A DNA stretch of 64,000 nt from Aquatica leii (taxonomy: Eukaryota; Arthropoda; Insecta; Coleoptera; Lampyridae): assembly GCA_035610365.1 (NCBI GenBank), contig CM069432.1:114967529-115031528 (forward strand), given 5' to 3'. Positions 35,091-46,199 of the stretch are shown piece after piece (the first letter of the stretch is position 1; every line of letters starts with the position of its first letter). Both the position numbers and the translations under genes were made by a program. Under the pieces are notes generated by a model that did not search any database, was not told the origin of the DNA, and saw only the letters and a program-made list of their open reading frames with translations.

Positions 35091-35494
35091 ATACTAACAA
35101 ACTTAGAAACTACTGGAGCTTATATACTAAAGACATGTTCGATGAAGCGTTCAAGCGTACAAAATTAAGTTAGCGTAACAGATTAATTAACAAAATTACT
35201 TAGTGAAGTTTAAGTTGTTTTAGAGGTTCGATGAATGGTTTCCATATGTTGCCTATCTCGACACTTGGCTGGCTGAAATCCATATCTTTAACTCAAAAAA
35301 AAAAAAAATTTTAGCCAGCCAAGTGTCGAGATAAGCAACATATGGAAACCACTAATCGAACCTCTAAAACAATTTAAACTTCACTAAGTAATTTTGTTAA
35401 TTAATCTGTTACGCTAAGTTGATTTTGTACGCTTGAACGCTTCATCGAACATGTCTTTAGTATATAAGCTCCAGTAGTTTTTAAGTTTGTTAGT

Positions 35495-35540
35495 ATTCAC
35501 CTGATGACGATTGCAGATACCTCAGCAATCGAAACGTTGT
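35495..35540 (+). ncRNA. hammerhead-like ribozyme motif, right arm
   Basis: CTGATGA, stem II GATTGC/GCAATC, then GAAACGTTG: the inverted twin of the motif at 35045-35090. The stem is identical and the loop differs (AGATACCTCA here, AGGTACCACA there), so the stem is kept while the loop has changed. Confidence 0.65.
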
Positions 35541-35600
35541 GTATATTCGTTTCAAAAAAATAAACAATAAAAGTTCAGCAGAATGTTATTACTTCGCATC

Positions 35601-36589
35601 AAGCAACATTGTTTAATACATTCAAACAAAGGTTTTTAAGGTATTGCTGTTACACTTAATAACAACACGATGCAACAAACTTTCAAAAATAAATTAGCGT
35701 CTGTTATCAGCTAATAGAATTTTAAAAACTTTCTAAAAGTTTGTTTTATCATCGCAGGATACTATTGGTGCAAATTCTAATATTGTTATGTTAGTTATAC
35801 AGTGCACGCCGCTTAATAGAATCACGTTGAGACCATAACCGATTAATAACAATATCCGAAATTTAGGAAAAAAAAAAAATGTGTATTGGTTACAAAGCTG
35901 CAAATACATACAGCGTGTATCTGATTAACAGGTTGTTAATTTAGAATGTGAAATCATGACATTAATACAAGCAAAAAAATGTTCATAAGATTTTTAAAAA
36001 ATCAAAAATTTTGAGTCACGTAAATCAAAAATTACGAACCTGTAACATAAAATAGTTGAAAAAATAAATAACACGGCAAAAATAAAGCTAAATATGCAAA
36101 ACAACTATTTTTAGGGTAGAATGATGCGATTTTTCACTATAAACAAGCGTATTGTGAACATTCAACTAAAAAATGCATGCACAATTGATTATTGTTTATG
36201 TATAGAACGAAACCTGATGAAAAAATTGATAACAAACCGAAATTATGATTACTATAAACGGTGATTTTTCTATGTAGTAGCATACGTGGCCCGTTCTTCA
36301 ATAAAGTGATAATATACCCAATAAGCGCCGTGCACTGTACTTAGATTAACACTGTAAACAGCAGTATGTAAACCTCTAGCATTCAATATATTGGTTTGAT
36401 TTTTTATTGTTTGTAACAAGCATTTTTTGACTATACAATAACAAAAAGTGGGTTTTCTAATTCGGTTATCTTACTAACAATACTTTCAACTACTTGAACA
36501 CCGTCTTTTAGCGAGATTTCTTTAGTTTACAATTTTAGTAGAGTAGTTGATATACGAGTAACCTTAGATTTAATAAAAACCAAGTCTTC
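35601..36589. other. spacer
   Basis: No gene or recognised element. Confidence 0.35.
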
Positions 36590-36701
36590 CCGGTTGCATA
36601 AAGTATTGTTAACTTTGACAATGTAGTTAACTACGTGTCATCTCATTTAGTTAAAAACGACATCAGCTAACATCATAGTTAACTTTGTTCTATGCAACCG
36701 G
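36590..36701. repeat. 112-bp MITE with CCGGTTGCATA ends
   Basis: CCGGTTGCATA at the left matches TATGCAACCGG at the right, and just inside both ends lie AGTTAAC-type words (GTTAACTTTGAC, AGTTAACTTTGTT). This is a miniature terminal-inverted-repeat element; no target duplication is evident and the superfamily is unclear. Confidence 0.7.
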
Positions 36702-37124
36702 ACATTAGTCTAGTTCTTGAAGTTGCATTCATATAGTCACTCTCTTAGCCTTGCATATTATGAATTTTAGGTTTTGGTTTTGCACGTAAGATTCTTGCTG
36801 TTTTGCTTATAAACACCGGCATTTATCATTTAATCAAAATTTTTAGTTGTTAGATGCTATTTATAGAATTATTACTTACCTAAACAATAATAATTTAACA
36901 GATTGTTTGCTTTAATTTCTTTATAGCGGTTTTCTAAAAACATACTTTACTTTTTGTTATTTAACATAGTTTTGCATTACTATGACCTACAAAAGCTGGA
37001 ACTCTTTTTACTTTTCGGACAAAGATTTTTAGTTTCAGAATGATAAAATTGTACGTAAATTTTTGTATAAATGGTTAAGTTAAAGTTGCTAAAAACTGAT
37101 GTGAAGTAGTAATTTTTTAAGTGC
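36702..37124. other. spacer
   Basis: AT-rich; nothing recognised. Confidence 0.3.
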
Positions 37125-37726
37125 AGGTAGGTAATATTTTATTATCAACCACTGATTAGATTAGTGGTTAATAATGAACATATTTACATTTTCTGAAAAT
37201 TCTATAACAATTTTAAATAAAAAAAGTTTACAAAACTATTTACTAAGAGTAAGAAATTTTATTTAATGCTATTTTAAGAATTCAAATCGTTCATTAAAGA
37301 AATTAATTTGATTTTAGAAATGTAAGTTATTTAAAGTTCGCGCTTAACTTAATATAATTTAGATATAGTCAATGTTTAAAGTAATAATGTTTTTAAACAA
37401 TTTTAGTAAGTTTAGCCAAAAAACGTTATACATTTATTTCTGTGTTATACATCACAATTACAAATTACGTCAAAATTAATTCTATCATGACAAATGTCAC
37501 AATCACTCACTTGATTTTTAATTTGATATTAACATTTTAAAAGTTTAATTTGATTTAGTAACAGGTAAATAATTCTAGTAGTGAAAAAAAATGTATAGAC
37601 TAAGCTTGAGAAGATGATTATAACCTGCGCGCCTTATATCCCACGACGCTACGCGTCTCGCGATATAGTCTGTCACTGAAGTTATAACCATACACTTCTC
37701 AACTTTAGTATATAATAGACTATTAT
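37125..37726 (-). repeat. hairpin 4 plus body: right copy of inverted pair
   Basis: On the minus strand it begins with ATAATAGTCTATTATATAC, continues with a hairpin (37591-37726; stem TTGAGAAGTG...TTATAAC, apex ACGCGTAGCGTC-like) and a body ending near 37125. It is the inverted counterpart of 32786-33430. GAGACGCG words at the apex are shared with hairpin 3. Confidence 0.7.
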
Positions 37727-39490
37727 ATTGATATTTTTAACTTTTTTATACTTGAATGTAAAATCATTAATTATTGATGATTTTTAGAATTTATAAAATT
37801 TGACATCTTTTTGCAAGAAATTAATTTCTTAAAATTTCTAAGGAGTAATGACACAATAGTTATGACGTATATGTGTGGTAATACTAAAACTATAAGAATA
37901 ATGTCATATAAGAATATCTGCCAACACGTACACATTCCATAAGTATGTAATATTAAATTGTCAGTAAACTTGAATAGTAGTTGTTAATTAGTATTGGAAT
38001 TACGAGTAATTACTTTAACTGTTGGTTTGACCAAATGCAGATGTGGTCTTGTATATTTTAGTTTTGCGTTGTCGGTCGTGGTTTTGTTAGACCAAAGCAA
38101 GACTTGTAATTTTTCAAAAAATCAAAACACTTGTTTGTGACCAATACAATGATTATTTCTTTATACATATTTACATGCTTATTATTTATACTAATTATTA
38201 GTAATATTTACGTATTCGGATTTTTTGGTAAGTACCTAAACGGAATAAATAATTTTTGTTAGGAATTCTTAAGAAAGTATAGGCTATTAAAAACTTGCAT
38301 CGCTTTTATTAAAAACTTTTTTTATATTATGGTCTGTTTTAGGTTCTATTAAACATGCGTTTAATTTATATACGCACCGTGTATAATATACTATTCTAAG
38401 TACATCTTCATTTTTTAACAGTTTACTAATCTATTTTTTTAGGTACTACTTTATTTTAAACTATTTAAATTGACTTATAATTTATATTATTTATTATGAG
38501 TTTATTACATCAGATTTATACATTACATAAATACTATACACACCTCCAATTATAAGTGGTACAATAACCTTTTTTTCGTATTGTTTGATAAAAACCGATT
38601 AGATTTTGTTGAATTACACGAGTTGTTCATTTATTGTCTTATCTATTAATTATTATCATTACTTTGAAGTCAACATTCTAATTATTGCGTCATTTTATGT
38701 CACTCTGTTATTACTAATGTTTGGATTAATTTTTTTAAATTATTATTATGCAATATTACGAAAATCTTGTATGTATTTGGTACCTACTTTTCGTACGTGC
38801 ACTATTATTATTATTATTATTATTATTATTATGTGTATCAAAAATATATAAATGACACCGTTTTAAAACCATTTATTAAGCATTATTGTCAATAAAGTAT
38901 TATACTTAATTTAGTACTTAATTCCGCTATAAAAATACATAATATTAAATTTTTTTAATTTTAATTAAGTTAAAAAATATGTATATGGTTTGATAACTTG
39001 AAATAAAGTCATTTCAATATTTATAAAGTCACTTTAATCGTATCACACACATTAAATATTATGCAACAACACGTAACAGAATTTTAGAAAAAAAAAACAT
39101 TAAAAACTGCAGCACCACTTAGAAGTCGGCTACTGAGACACTTCACCTCCTACTTCTAACTACTAGAATGGTACTAGCGTATATATTTATTCGATTACAC
39201 CATAAAATAATACATTAAAAAAATAGTAATGAAAAACTCGATTAAAATTCCGCAAGCTTTTACGATCCTCATCGCTTATAGTATAATCTTCTTCTTGAAA
39301 AAACACTCCATTGTCTAAAATCATATTTTAGAATCATCAACAATTTGTGTTTGTGTTGTTTTTGTTCATTGTATTTGTTGTAGCGCCCAGAAGTGTGCTG
39401 GCGATGTTGGATCAAAATTTCCTCTGATAACATTAATAAGCAACATATGCTCATTATAACATTTTAGGTACTGACATGGTATGCGTTTGA
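37727..39490. other. AT-rich stretch with a solitary hairpin tag and a microsatellite
   Basis: No gene. At 38381-38395 GTATAATATACTATT is identical to the 15 bases at 63131-63145; beside it TATACGCACCGTGTATA forms a tiny palindrome, which looks like a hairpin whose apex was lost. A long hydrophobic frame at 38606-38851 overlaps the microsatellite and looks like chance. Confidence 0.4.
38803..38831. repeat. (ATT)n microsatellite
   Basis: About ten consecutive ATT units. Confidence 0.95.
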
Positions 39491-39937
39491 AATAGGAAGA
39501 AACCAAAAGGCCAAACTGCAAGAAATATTGCTGATATATACTTAGCAAAATCATATAATTCAATAACAGAGAATCAAATAAGTAAAGAATTTGTTTATAA
39601 AATACTTAAAAATCTGAAATTTGATTACAGTAATTTAGAAATCACACTTCTTTTACCAGACTCAAATTCAAAAGATCAATATATTTTATTTTCCGATACA
39701 TTTTTAAAACAAATAGACCAGGACAGATATTTAAAAGAAGTTTTTCAGATGGCTAATAAAACTATAATTGAATTTGCCACAAAAACAACTGAACAGTCTT
39801 CACATTCAATGTGGCCCTTTGCAAGAAAATATAGAATAATAGCAAGTAATTTTGGTTTGGTGTTAAAAGCTTGTGAAAAAAACTCGTTTCCTCTTTCATT
39901 GTTTAAACGACTCACAAGTGTGTTGAAAGTTATTTAA
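39491..39937 (+). CDS. YqaJ-type exonuclease/recombinase-like fragment
   Basis: Open for 148 codons between a TGA at 39488-39490 and a TAA at 39935-39937, with no early ATG. It reads KPKGQTARNIADIYLAKSYN near the start, then FATKTTEQSSHSMWPFARKY and RIIASNFGLVLKACEKNSFP. The last part fits the start of YqaJ-like (lambda-exonuclease fold) domains, whose usual form is ATRGQS...W...R..RITASNFG. The nuclease active-site motifs further on are missing because the frame is lost. Absence of stops over 148 codons suggests recent decay. ISL2EU-type transposons carry such a YqaJ gene beside a THAP transposase, and a THAP/DDE_4 relic lies 0.6 kb away, convergent. Confidence 0.65.
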   Translation, partial: NRKKPKGQTARNIADIYLAKSYNSITENQISKEFVYKILKNLKFDYSNLEITLLLPDSNSKDQYILFSDTFLKQIDQDRYLKEVFQMANKTIIEFATKTTEQSSHSMWPFARKYRIIASNFGLVLKACEKNSFPLSLFKRLTSVLKVI

Positions 39938-40347
39938 ATTTGTAAATCAAAGGAATTGTAATTATGTTAACGTGGTTACAGGGAGTTATGACTGTGATAA
40001 CAAAACTCTCAAACGAAGGCGGCCGCATAAAGCAGCTAAAAATTAACTATATAATAATAATTAACTCTAATAAAACATGAGTTAATGTTATTCTAAATAA
40101 TAAATAAATAATAAAGGTAAAATTCATTGTCAAATGAAAATTATTTTTACTAATACTAATTTATTTATAAATAAATATTTACACGACTAGTAAATTAGTA
40201 TCTAATTAAATCTAACAATATTTAAGAAAAACACTTACATTAATTTATATATCACTTATTACTATCACATACGCTTACACGCCGTTATATTTATTTTTCA
40301 TTGGCACTGGCACTTTATCTATTTATCTTAGCACACACGTTAATCAC

Positions 40348-40515
40348 TTATTTATTTAAACCAACAGTCTTCTTAACTTTCGACTTTGAAAAAACTGATC
40401 TCGGCTTCCTTGGAATACTTTTTATGTTTTTCTGATATCTATGTCTAAAATGTTCGGTCTTCGGTCTTTGTCTCAAAGTTGACAATAACTTCAAGAACGT
40501 TTCATTATGTTCCAT
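40348..40515 (-). CDS. small basic open frame, unrecognised
   Basis: ATG to TAA, 55 codons, beginning MEHNETFLKLLSTLRQRPKT and ending SKSKVKKTVGLNK. It is rich in K, R, S and P, which stands out against the AT-derived translations nearby. It lies just downstream of, and in the same frame as, the DDE_4 relic, so it might be part of that gene after a deletion, or chance. Confidence 0.25.
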   Translation of the reverse strand: MEHNETFLKLLSTLRQRPKTEHFRHRYQKNIKSIPRKPRSVFSKSKVKKTVGLNK

Positions 40516-40559
40516 TTGAAGCTACCCTTATGTTAGCGGTTTAGAAGAGTTTGTATGTT

Positions 40560-41465
40560 TATATGAACTATAAGAATTAGGTTGTAAGTTTATTTGGTAT
40601 GCTCTTGATATCTTTATCTCAGTGCAATCAATTATGGTACGGCAGTTTGTAAAGTGTGAACATTCAGTGGGCAAGCAAGTTTTTATTTTTTTTCCTAGTA
40701 GCAAATCTCATTAAATGTTTGTAAACTGCAATATGAATAATATAAACCAAGTTACAAAAATATTGGTAATAGTGTATCAGAAAAGCCAAACATATTAGCA
40801 AGATATCTGTTAGACAAATTAAAGTTTGCTACAGTTAAAAGAATAATTGCTTTTTATTTTTATTTTTTTACTGGCCAATTATAATAATACTGAAATTCTA
40901 TATCTCATATAAAAGCATCATTAGCACAGATTTGATTTCACCCGTTTTTCTTTTATTTCTTTCTTATTCTAGTTGTTGCTTTTAAAAATGCAATTTCTAA
41001 TTTTAACAGACTTTCAGTGGCCATTTCATCATAACAAACATTTCACGAATTGCATGAACATTATTGTTTTTGTCTTGACTTTCAGCTGAGTGGCTTTTGC
41101 AATGGCATGATAATTTGATAGCAATAACTAAATTTACGAGAATGCTACCTACCTTTGTTTTTTTTCTGGTAACGTAAAAGATAAAAGCTTATTCAAATTG
41201 TGGACAAAAATTGTGGGGCCGTTTCCTTTTTTCTTGTTCACAGAATAATAACTGCATACTATCGTATATTTAGTTGATTTCCGAACAGCTCGCTGCAATA
41301 ATTATTAAACAATTTTGTTACTTAGAATAGAAGGCAATGGTTGAATGTAATTTAATGTGTAAATATCACTTACCAATCTAATAATTTATTCCATTTTTTT
41401 TTGCCTTGGAAACTTTTTTGCCTTCGTTATGGCTACATTCTGGATCAAAACAACAACCCATTGCT
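40560..41465 (-). pseudogene. THAP / DDE_4 transposase relic (ISL2EU or PIF/Harbinger-like)
   Basis: The ATG at about 41462 begins MGCCFDPECSHNEGK, which resembles the first CxxxC of a THAP finger. Further on, near 40830-40760, NLSDRYLANMFGFSDT-like text (two frames) fits the helix-turn-helix of the Tnp_4 family. At about 40690-40560 NCRTIIDCTEIKISR then SYSSYKHT match the DDE_4 core (usual NCRIVLDCTEV...YSNYKSH) with the first catalytic D. The gene is broken by stops and probably contained introns (a GGTAGGTAG donor-like site near 41150). It converges with the YqaJ frame on the other strand. Confidence 0.65.
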
Positions 41466-42185
41466 ACCGTGTAAAAATTTAAGTAAAGATAGCTTTTGTT
41501 AAGGCTACTATCTAAACGCACATGCGATAGCGTTTTACCGTTGCAGCAAAAAGAAAAAGCTGCAGTTACTTGCAATGTAAGGGTTGGTGCATAAAAGCAT
41601 AGCATTAAAGCAATGTTACAATTAAATTAGTTAGTGCAAACTACTGTGTTTCTTTTAAATAAGTTACAGTCCACTTATATATACATCCGATAACTGCACG
41701 GAAGAATTACATTCAACCTCAGGTATCCAAAACAGCTTTGTTTATATAAATAAAGAAATTACAAAACCAAAACCAAAGTTTGAGATTATATTACACTACT
41801 GTTTAGCATTAACGTTGTTTTATTTGTGAAATACGGATTCAGTACTCCGGAGTTGAGACTATATAATCGAACAATTGAAAACATACAATAAGGATCAAAG
41901 CAATGCCGATGCCGCAAAAGCAAATGGTAAACAAGATTAAAACAGCATTATGTGTTTTGCTCTTTTTTAGTGTACTTATGCAGAAATTATAAAACTTTCT
42001 TGTTGATGTTCTGTATTTTCACATGGCGCAAACGACACAAATGCTGCAAAAAGCATACTTACTTCATTCCCGTCTACTAAATAACTCGGCAAACTATAAA
42101 TCTTTTTCAGCAAATTTTATAAAACGTTTTAGTTCTACTAAGTTTTGCAATATTTTACTTCAGAGCAGTCATATTACATTACTTA
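41466..42185. other. spacer
   Basis: Upstream side of the THAP relic. No inverted termini matching the 39.3-kb side were found. A short frame at 42023-42211 runs into the next element and is probably chance. Confidence 0.3.
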
Positions 42186-42280
42186 GGGCGGGTTTAATAG
42201 CTAAATCTTAATTCATAATTCTTAGAAAATAAAAAGATAAAAGTGGAATATTTAATGAAAGCGTTTATGTACTTCCTTAA

Positions 42281-43183
42281 GGGGGTATTGTCGTCTAGAA
42301 TTAAAAAAAAACGATTTTGAGTTTTTTGGATTTTATTATATTACAAACCTTCCGAAATACGCCTGTTAAAATCGTATAATGAAATTCAAAAAATTGGCTG
42401 AATTATAGCAATTTCAAGAAGTAAAATCGCGCGGGCCGATTCTAGTGTAGTTAAGACGAAGCTGCGCGTCAAACGCCTCAAAAGAAGCCAGGACTGCTAG
42501 AAGAGAAGCACTATCTATTGAAAATGAGTTTTACGAAAGAGAGGAAGGAGTCATTTATGGATCCGAGTTGGCAGATTAACCAATAAGTATCAATAATTTG
42601 ATTCAAACCTCATATAACGGTTCAAAAACTTTAAACGCGTTTTTCTCTAAACTATGTTTTTCAAATCGGCAACCACGATATCTCAATTACCAATCGGTCA
42701 ATTAAGTTTAAATTTAATATTTGTCTTAAGTACACTGTTTTTAAACGTTGGTAGCAGATTTGAGTAAAAATAACTTTTTTCTTTTCGTTTTTTAAGTCGC
42801 TGTAATAGAAAAAAAATTGTAAAAATTGACTATCAACGTTTAACATGCCGCAATTTTGTTAAGGAAATTTTTTTTAAGCCAATTCTGCTACCAACCCTAA
42901 CAACACTCATATAGATTAAAAATATATTTAGTTTATTTTTTTCAGATACATACAAAGTTCGCAACACTGGTTGCCAAATTAAGGCTTTTTTCTGCGCACC
43001 CTTCTGTTCTATCGTACGAAACTATATATAAAAAAAATTATTTTTTTTCAATATAATTTCTACATATTTTTAAGGAAACAATAAATATCTGTACAACATT
43101 TCAAAAAAAAATTGTGAACAGTTTTAAAGTTATGCTATCCTGAAAATCGCCTTTAAAACAGCATTCTAGACAACAATACTCCC
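42281..43183. mobile_element. Kolobok-like element nested in the TTA element
   Basis: GGGGGTATTGTCGTCTAGAA at 42281-42300 and the inverse GGGAGTATTGTTGTCTAGAA ending at 43183 are TIRs; both ends abut TTAA (42277-42280 and 43184-43187). TTAA duplication with G-run ends fits Kolobok (piggyBac also uses TTAA). Length 903 bp, so non-autonomous. It retains a coding scrap at its left side. Confidence 0.8.
42430..42583 (+). pseudogene. Kolobok-type transposase C-terminal scrap
   Basis: The frame reads KEARTARREALSIENEFYER then EEGVIYGSELAD and a stop. Basic, then acidic residues and a closing GVxYxxG-like motif are found at the C-terminus of Kolobok/Mutator-like transposases. Only about 50 residues remain. 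Confidence 0.4.
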
Positions 43184-43492
43184 TTAATTCCTAATTCGTT
43201 GTCATAATTCTTATAACATAACCTTGAAAGTTCCCAACTTTCAACTTTTAAGTATTATAAGAATTAAAAATTATGAAATTTTTACATAAACGCATGCGTG
43301 GAGCGTATTTACTATCAGCTGGAACCTATAAAGGGAGGTTATTTGTTGTTTTGTATTTATTAACAGGTTAAGAATTACGTATTTGCATAAACATGTTTAG
43401 GAGAATGCTTTAAAAGTTAAGAATTATGCCTAATGGATTAAGGATGAAGAATTAAGCATAAACCACAACAAAGTTGCATAAACCCGCCCTTA

Positions 43493-44055
43493 CTTTGTGT
43501 TTTGACGTCACGTGAAGATGACTGATTTAGTAACGGATGTGGGTCATTTTAGTAATCATGCTCAAATAAAGTAGACATTTAATTGAAAATGTATAGTAAA
43601 ATTATAGTTTTGTAGTAACTATGCTTCAGCATACGAACATTAAATGTAAATATTACTTAAACTAATAATATTTGCAAAAATTATTCATTAATGTTACTAG
43701 CATTTTTACTGTGTATATTTTAATTCTTGTAATTTTATTGTATTGTGTACTTGAGACTAATTGAATTGTATTTGCTAGTTTGCAAGTTTTTGTTGATGTA
43801 ACTACGTATACTTAACATATTAAAATTTTTATAAAGATTATGTGTAATGAAATTACTAATAAAAACTGTAAAATAGTACTCCAAGAAAATATTTTTTTAT
43901 AATTTCTCGTACATACATATATTCAAATTACAAACAATTCTGATAAAAAAAGTGACAAATACTAAATTGCTAACAAGCATAAATAAGTTAAATCAACACC
44001 AGAACGTAATTCTTTGAAGTTTGTAGATTTCGACTGCGTATTGTTACTTCTACTT
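43493..44055. other. spacer
   Basis: AT-rich; nothing recognised. Confidence 0.3.
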
Positions 44056-44170
44056 AATTTTATTCACCAATTTTATGTTATGTTATGTATGTACTAGTAT
44101 TGTATTGTAGTTGTTATGTTAGTAATTAGTTATGTTATGTATGTAGTAGTTATGTTAGTAATTAGTTAAG
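44056..44170. repeat. tandem repeat TTATGTTAGTAATTAGTTA
   Basis: The word GTTATGTTAGTAATTAGTTA occurs twice, separated by TGTTATGTATGTAGTA; a diverged third copy precedes it. Unit about 36 bases. Confidence 0.65.
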
Positions 44171-44929
44171 TAATGTGTGTAAAACAGTAAAAGTACAAAA
44201 ATCATATTTAGGTGATAATACAAATTAGAAAATCCTTGAACGTATCATATATTAAAACGTCACGTGTGTTATTTCAAAAGAAAGATAGTATATTGTATAT
44301 TTGTTCTATAAATACATATGTAGATTTTGGTGCCAAAATGTAAATCCAAGAGAAAAAACTATATAAATTTTGAGATAATCAAATGACGAGTTTTTGTGCG
44401 AAAATTTGTTAATTTTAAAATATCAATCAACGATATCATTAAGTAAATAGTTCAAGTGTAATCTAAATTCCAATTTAAGATAAAGTCGTCATATTAAAAA
44501 TAATTCTATTTATATCTTTTCCGGTAACGTAAAATTATCACCTTTTACGAATCGGTCTTTATATGCTTATACCTTTGTTTTGTGTTTATTATACACAATT
44601 TTGATTTTAATGATTGTTGAAATTCTATAACTACTTTTAACTAATCTTGTTTAACTAACAATTACATAATTTTATTTGTACTAAGTAACATAGACAGTTT
44701 TGTTTGTATTTGTTAGTAATTAATTTATCTGTCGTTTTCCGTACTTATTAATAATCTATTTTTTTATACCACGATCTTATAATTTTGCATAGGATCATGA
44801 TTTGGTTGATTTGTACGTTTAATTCTACTATCTTCTATGTTGTTTGAGGTATTAATTTAGATGAAGGAAATTATAGCCAGCCCTAAGTTGTATTGTTTTT
44901 TAGATGAAACACGTTGTATTTTACTGGTC
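44171..44929. other. spacer
   Basis: No feature recognised. Confidence 0.3.
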
Positions 44930-45315
44930 TGTCGCAATAACGTTAATGTGAATGTTAATGGTAATGTTAGTTACAAATGTCCAGAAAACACTGTCTGTTA
45001 ATTAGGTGTTCACAATGAAGTTAATTGTGATGGTAAGGTTAGGTGAACATGTTAACAGTCCAGAATGATTCTAGATTTCGTAAAATTGCCATTAACATCT
45101 ACCAATAGAAATGCGATCTCTCGCGCATGCGATTTATGTGAGTTAAATTTTTTGTGTTGTTGTTGTAAGAGGGATGTAGCCCTTTTCATGTTACACCAAA
45201 AATTTTTAATTTGCAAGACAGTTAAGTGTTTGGTTAACATGATTGTGATCAGTGTTAACATTACCATTAACATCTTACACTAACATTAAGATTAACATCA
45301 TTGTTACCGACGCTT
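44930..45315. repeat. MITE with GTTAATGGTAATGTTA terminal repeats
   Basis: GCAATAACGTTAATGTGAAT and GTTAATGGTAATGTTAG near the left end are mirrored by GTTAACATTACCATTAACAT and TAACATTAAGATTAACATCA at the right. The interior is noncoding; the overlapping frames on both strands at 45052-45283 reflect this repeat. Confidence 0.55.
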
Positions 45316-46199
45316 TACTTTCAATTTGAAATCCGCATTATTAACAAATTATAACCAATTTTACATAAGAATCTAACAATAAGGACAAAAGGCATTATCT
45401 ATCGCAGCCATAATTTTTAATTAATGAAAAAGTTTATAAAAATTGATTTTGCTAAAATTTATTAAATCGATTACACAGTGAGTCAAAACACAAAAAGTAT
45501 TTTGATTGTTCCTAAAATTCTTAGAACATCTTTGTTGCTGATTAAAAACAAGCGCGGATCTAAAAACTTTTGATAGAGGCAGATATGGACCCGCGTTTAG
45601 CCTGACATTCAAAAACTTGATCATATACATTTTTTTATTAATGTCTGAGGACAGTTCCATCTGCATAGCTACCTCTACGGATCCGCCTCTGCTCAAGAGC
45701 TTTGAAAGATATTCGGACACTTGCTGCAATTTTGACCGTTTGATTTTTTAAATAACAATTTTTTAAGTAACTTAACTAAATCGAATGGTGACAATATTTC
45801 TTTCAAAACCACTGTTTTTCATCATCTTTATAATACATTTAAAAAAATCATGTAAAAGTTTTGTAACGGTTACAACTTATATATGGCATGTGACTGCAAC
45901 GTTAATTACGCATACGACCAGTAGTGACAATCTAAAACAAGCAAGACCAGAGATTCTTTACTTGACTAATTCTAAAAAAAATGAAAAGCTTTTCTACTTA
46001 GATTTTGTTGTACCCATCTGTTAATACAAACGGCATAAATGTAGTTGAGTTCATCAGGCAGAAATTAGTAATTTCTGTTTTTCCGTAAAAATATTAACAT
46101 TGGAGTATTTGTAATTAACAATGTTTTTAATGTTTACTTTGAACCACAAATAGACCGGTCCCGTTTACATTCAAAGTTTTGTGTGTCAGTAGAATAGGT
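45316..46199. other. spacer
   Basis: Frames at 45421-45729 (-) and 45785-46024 (+) have no recognisable motif and I treat them as chance, although the former contains LSRGGSVEVAMQMELSSD, which is not obviously low-complexity. Confidence 0.3.

Larger units (their letters stand above)
34989..35600. repeat. near-perfect 0.6-kb palindrome carrying two hammerhead-like motifs
   Basis: Left arm 34989-35279 and right arm 35308-35600 are inverted copies with only scattered differences; the centre is an A-run. Each arm contains a hammerhead-like core facing outward (35045-35090 on minus, 35495-35540 on plus). There is no open frame. Such a head-to-head dimer could form when a Penelope-like or retrozyme-like RNA is copied and inserted with inverted ends. 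Confidence 0.85.
42186..43489. mobile_element. outer TIR element with TTA duplication
   Basis: GGGCGGGTTTAATAGC at 42186 and the inverse of TTGCATAAACCCGCCC ending at 43489 form imperfect TIRs, each next to TTA (42183-42185, 43490-43492). A 3-bp TWA-type duplication with GGG-starting ends fits the PIF/Harbinger group. TAAGAATTA-type words recur inside both ends. Without the nested element it is only about 0.4 kb long, i.e. a MITE. Confidence 0.6.

Noticed and set aside
38606..38851. 81-codon hydrophobic frame that looks like membrane segments
   Set aside because: It ends in poly-isoleucine encoded by the ATT microsatellite and follows AT-rich sequence; chance composition.
45052..45283. Overlapping open frames on both strands
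   Set aside because: Both arise from the palindromic TTAATGGTAATG words of a MITE; neither has a protein motif.
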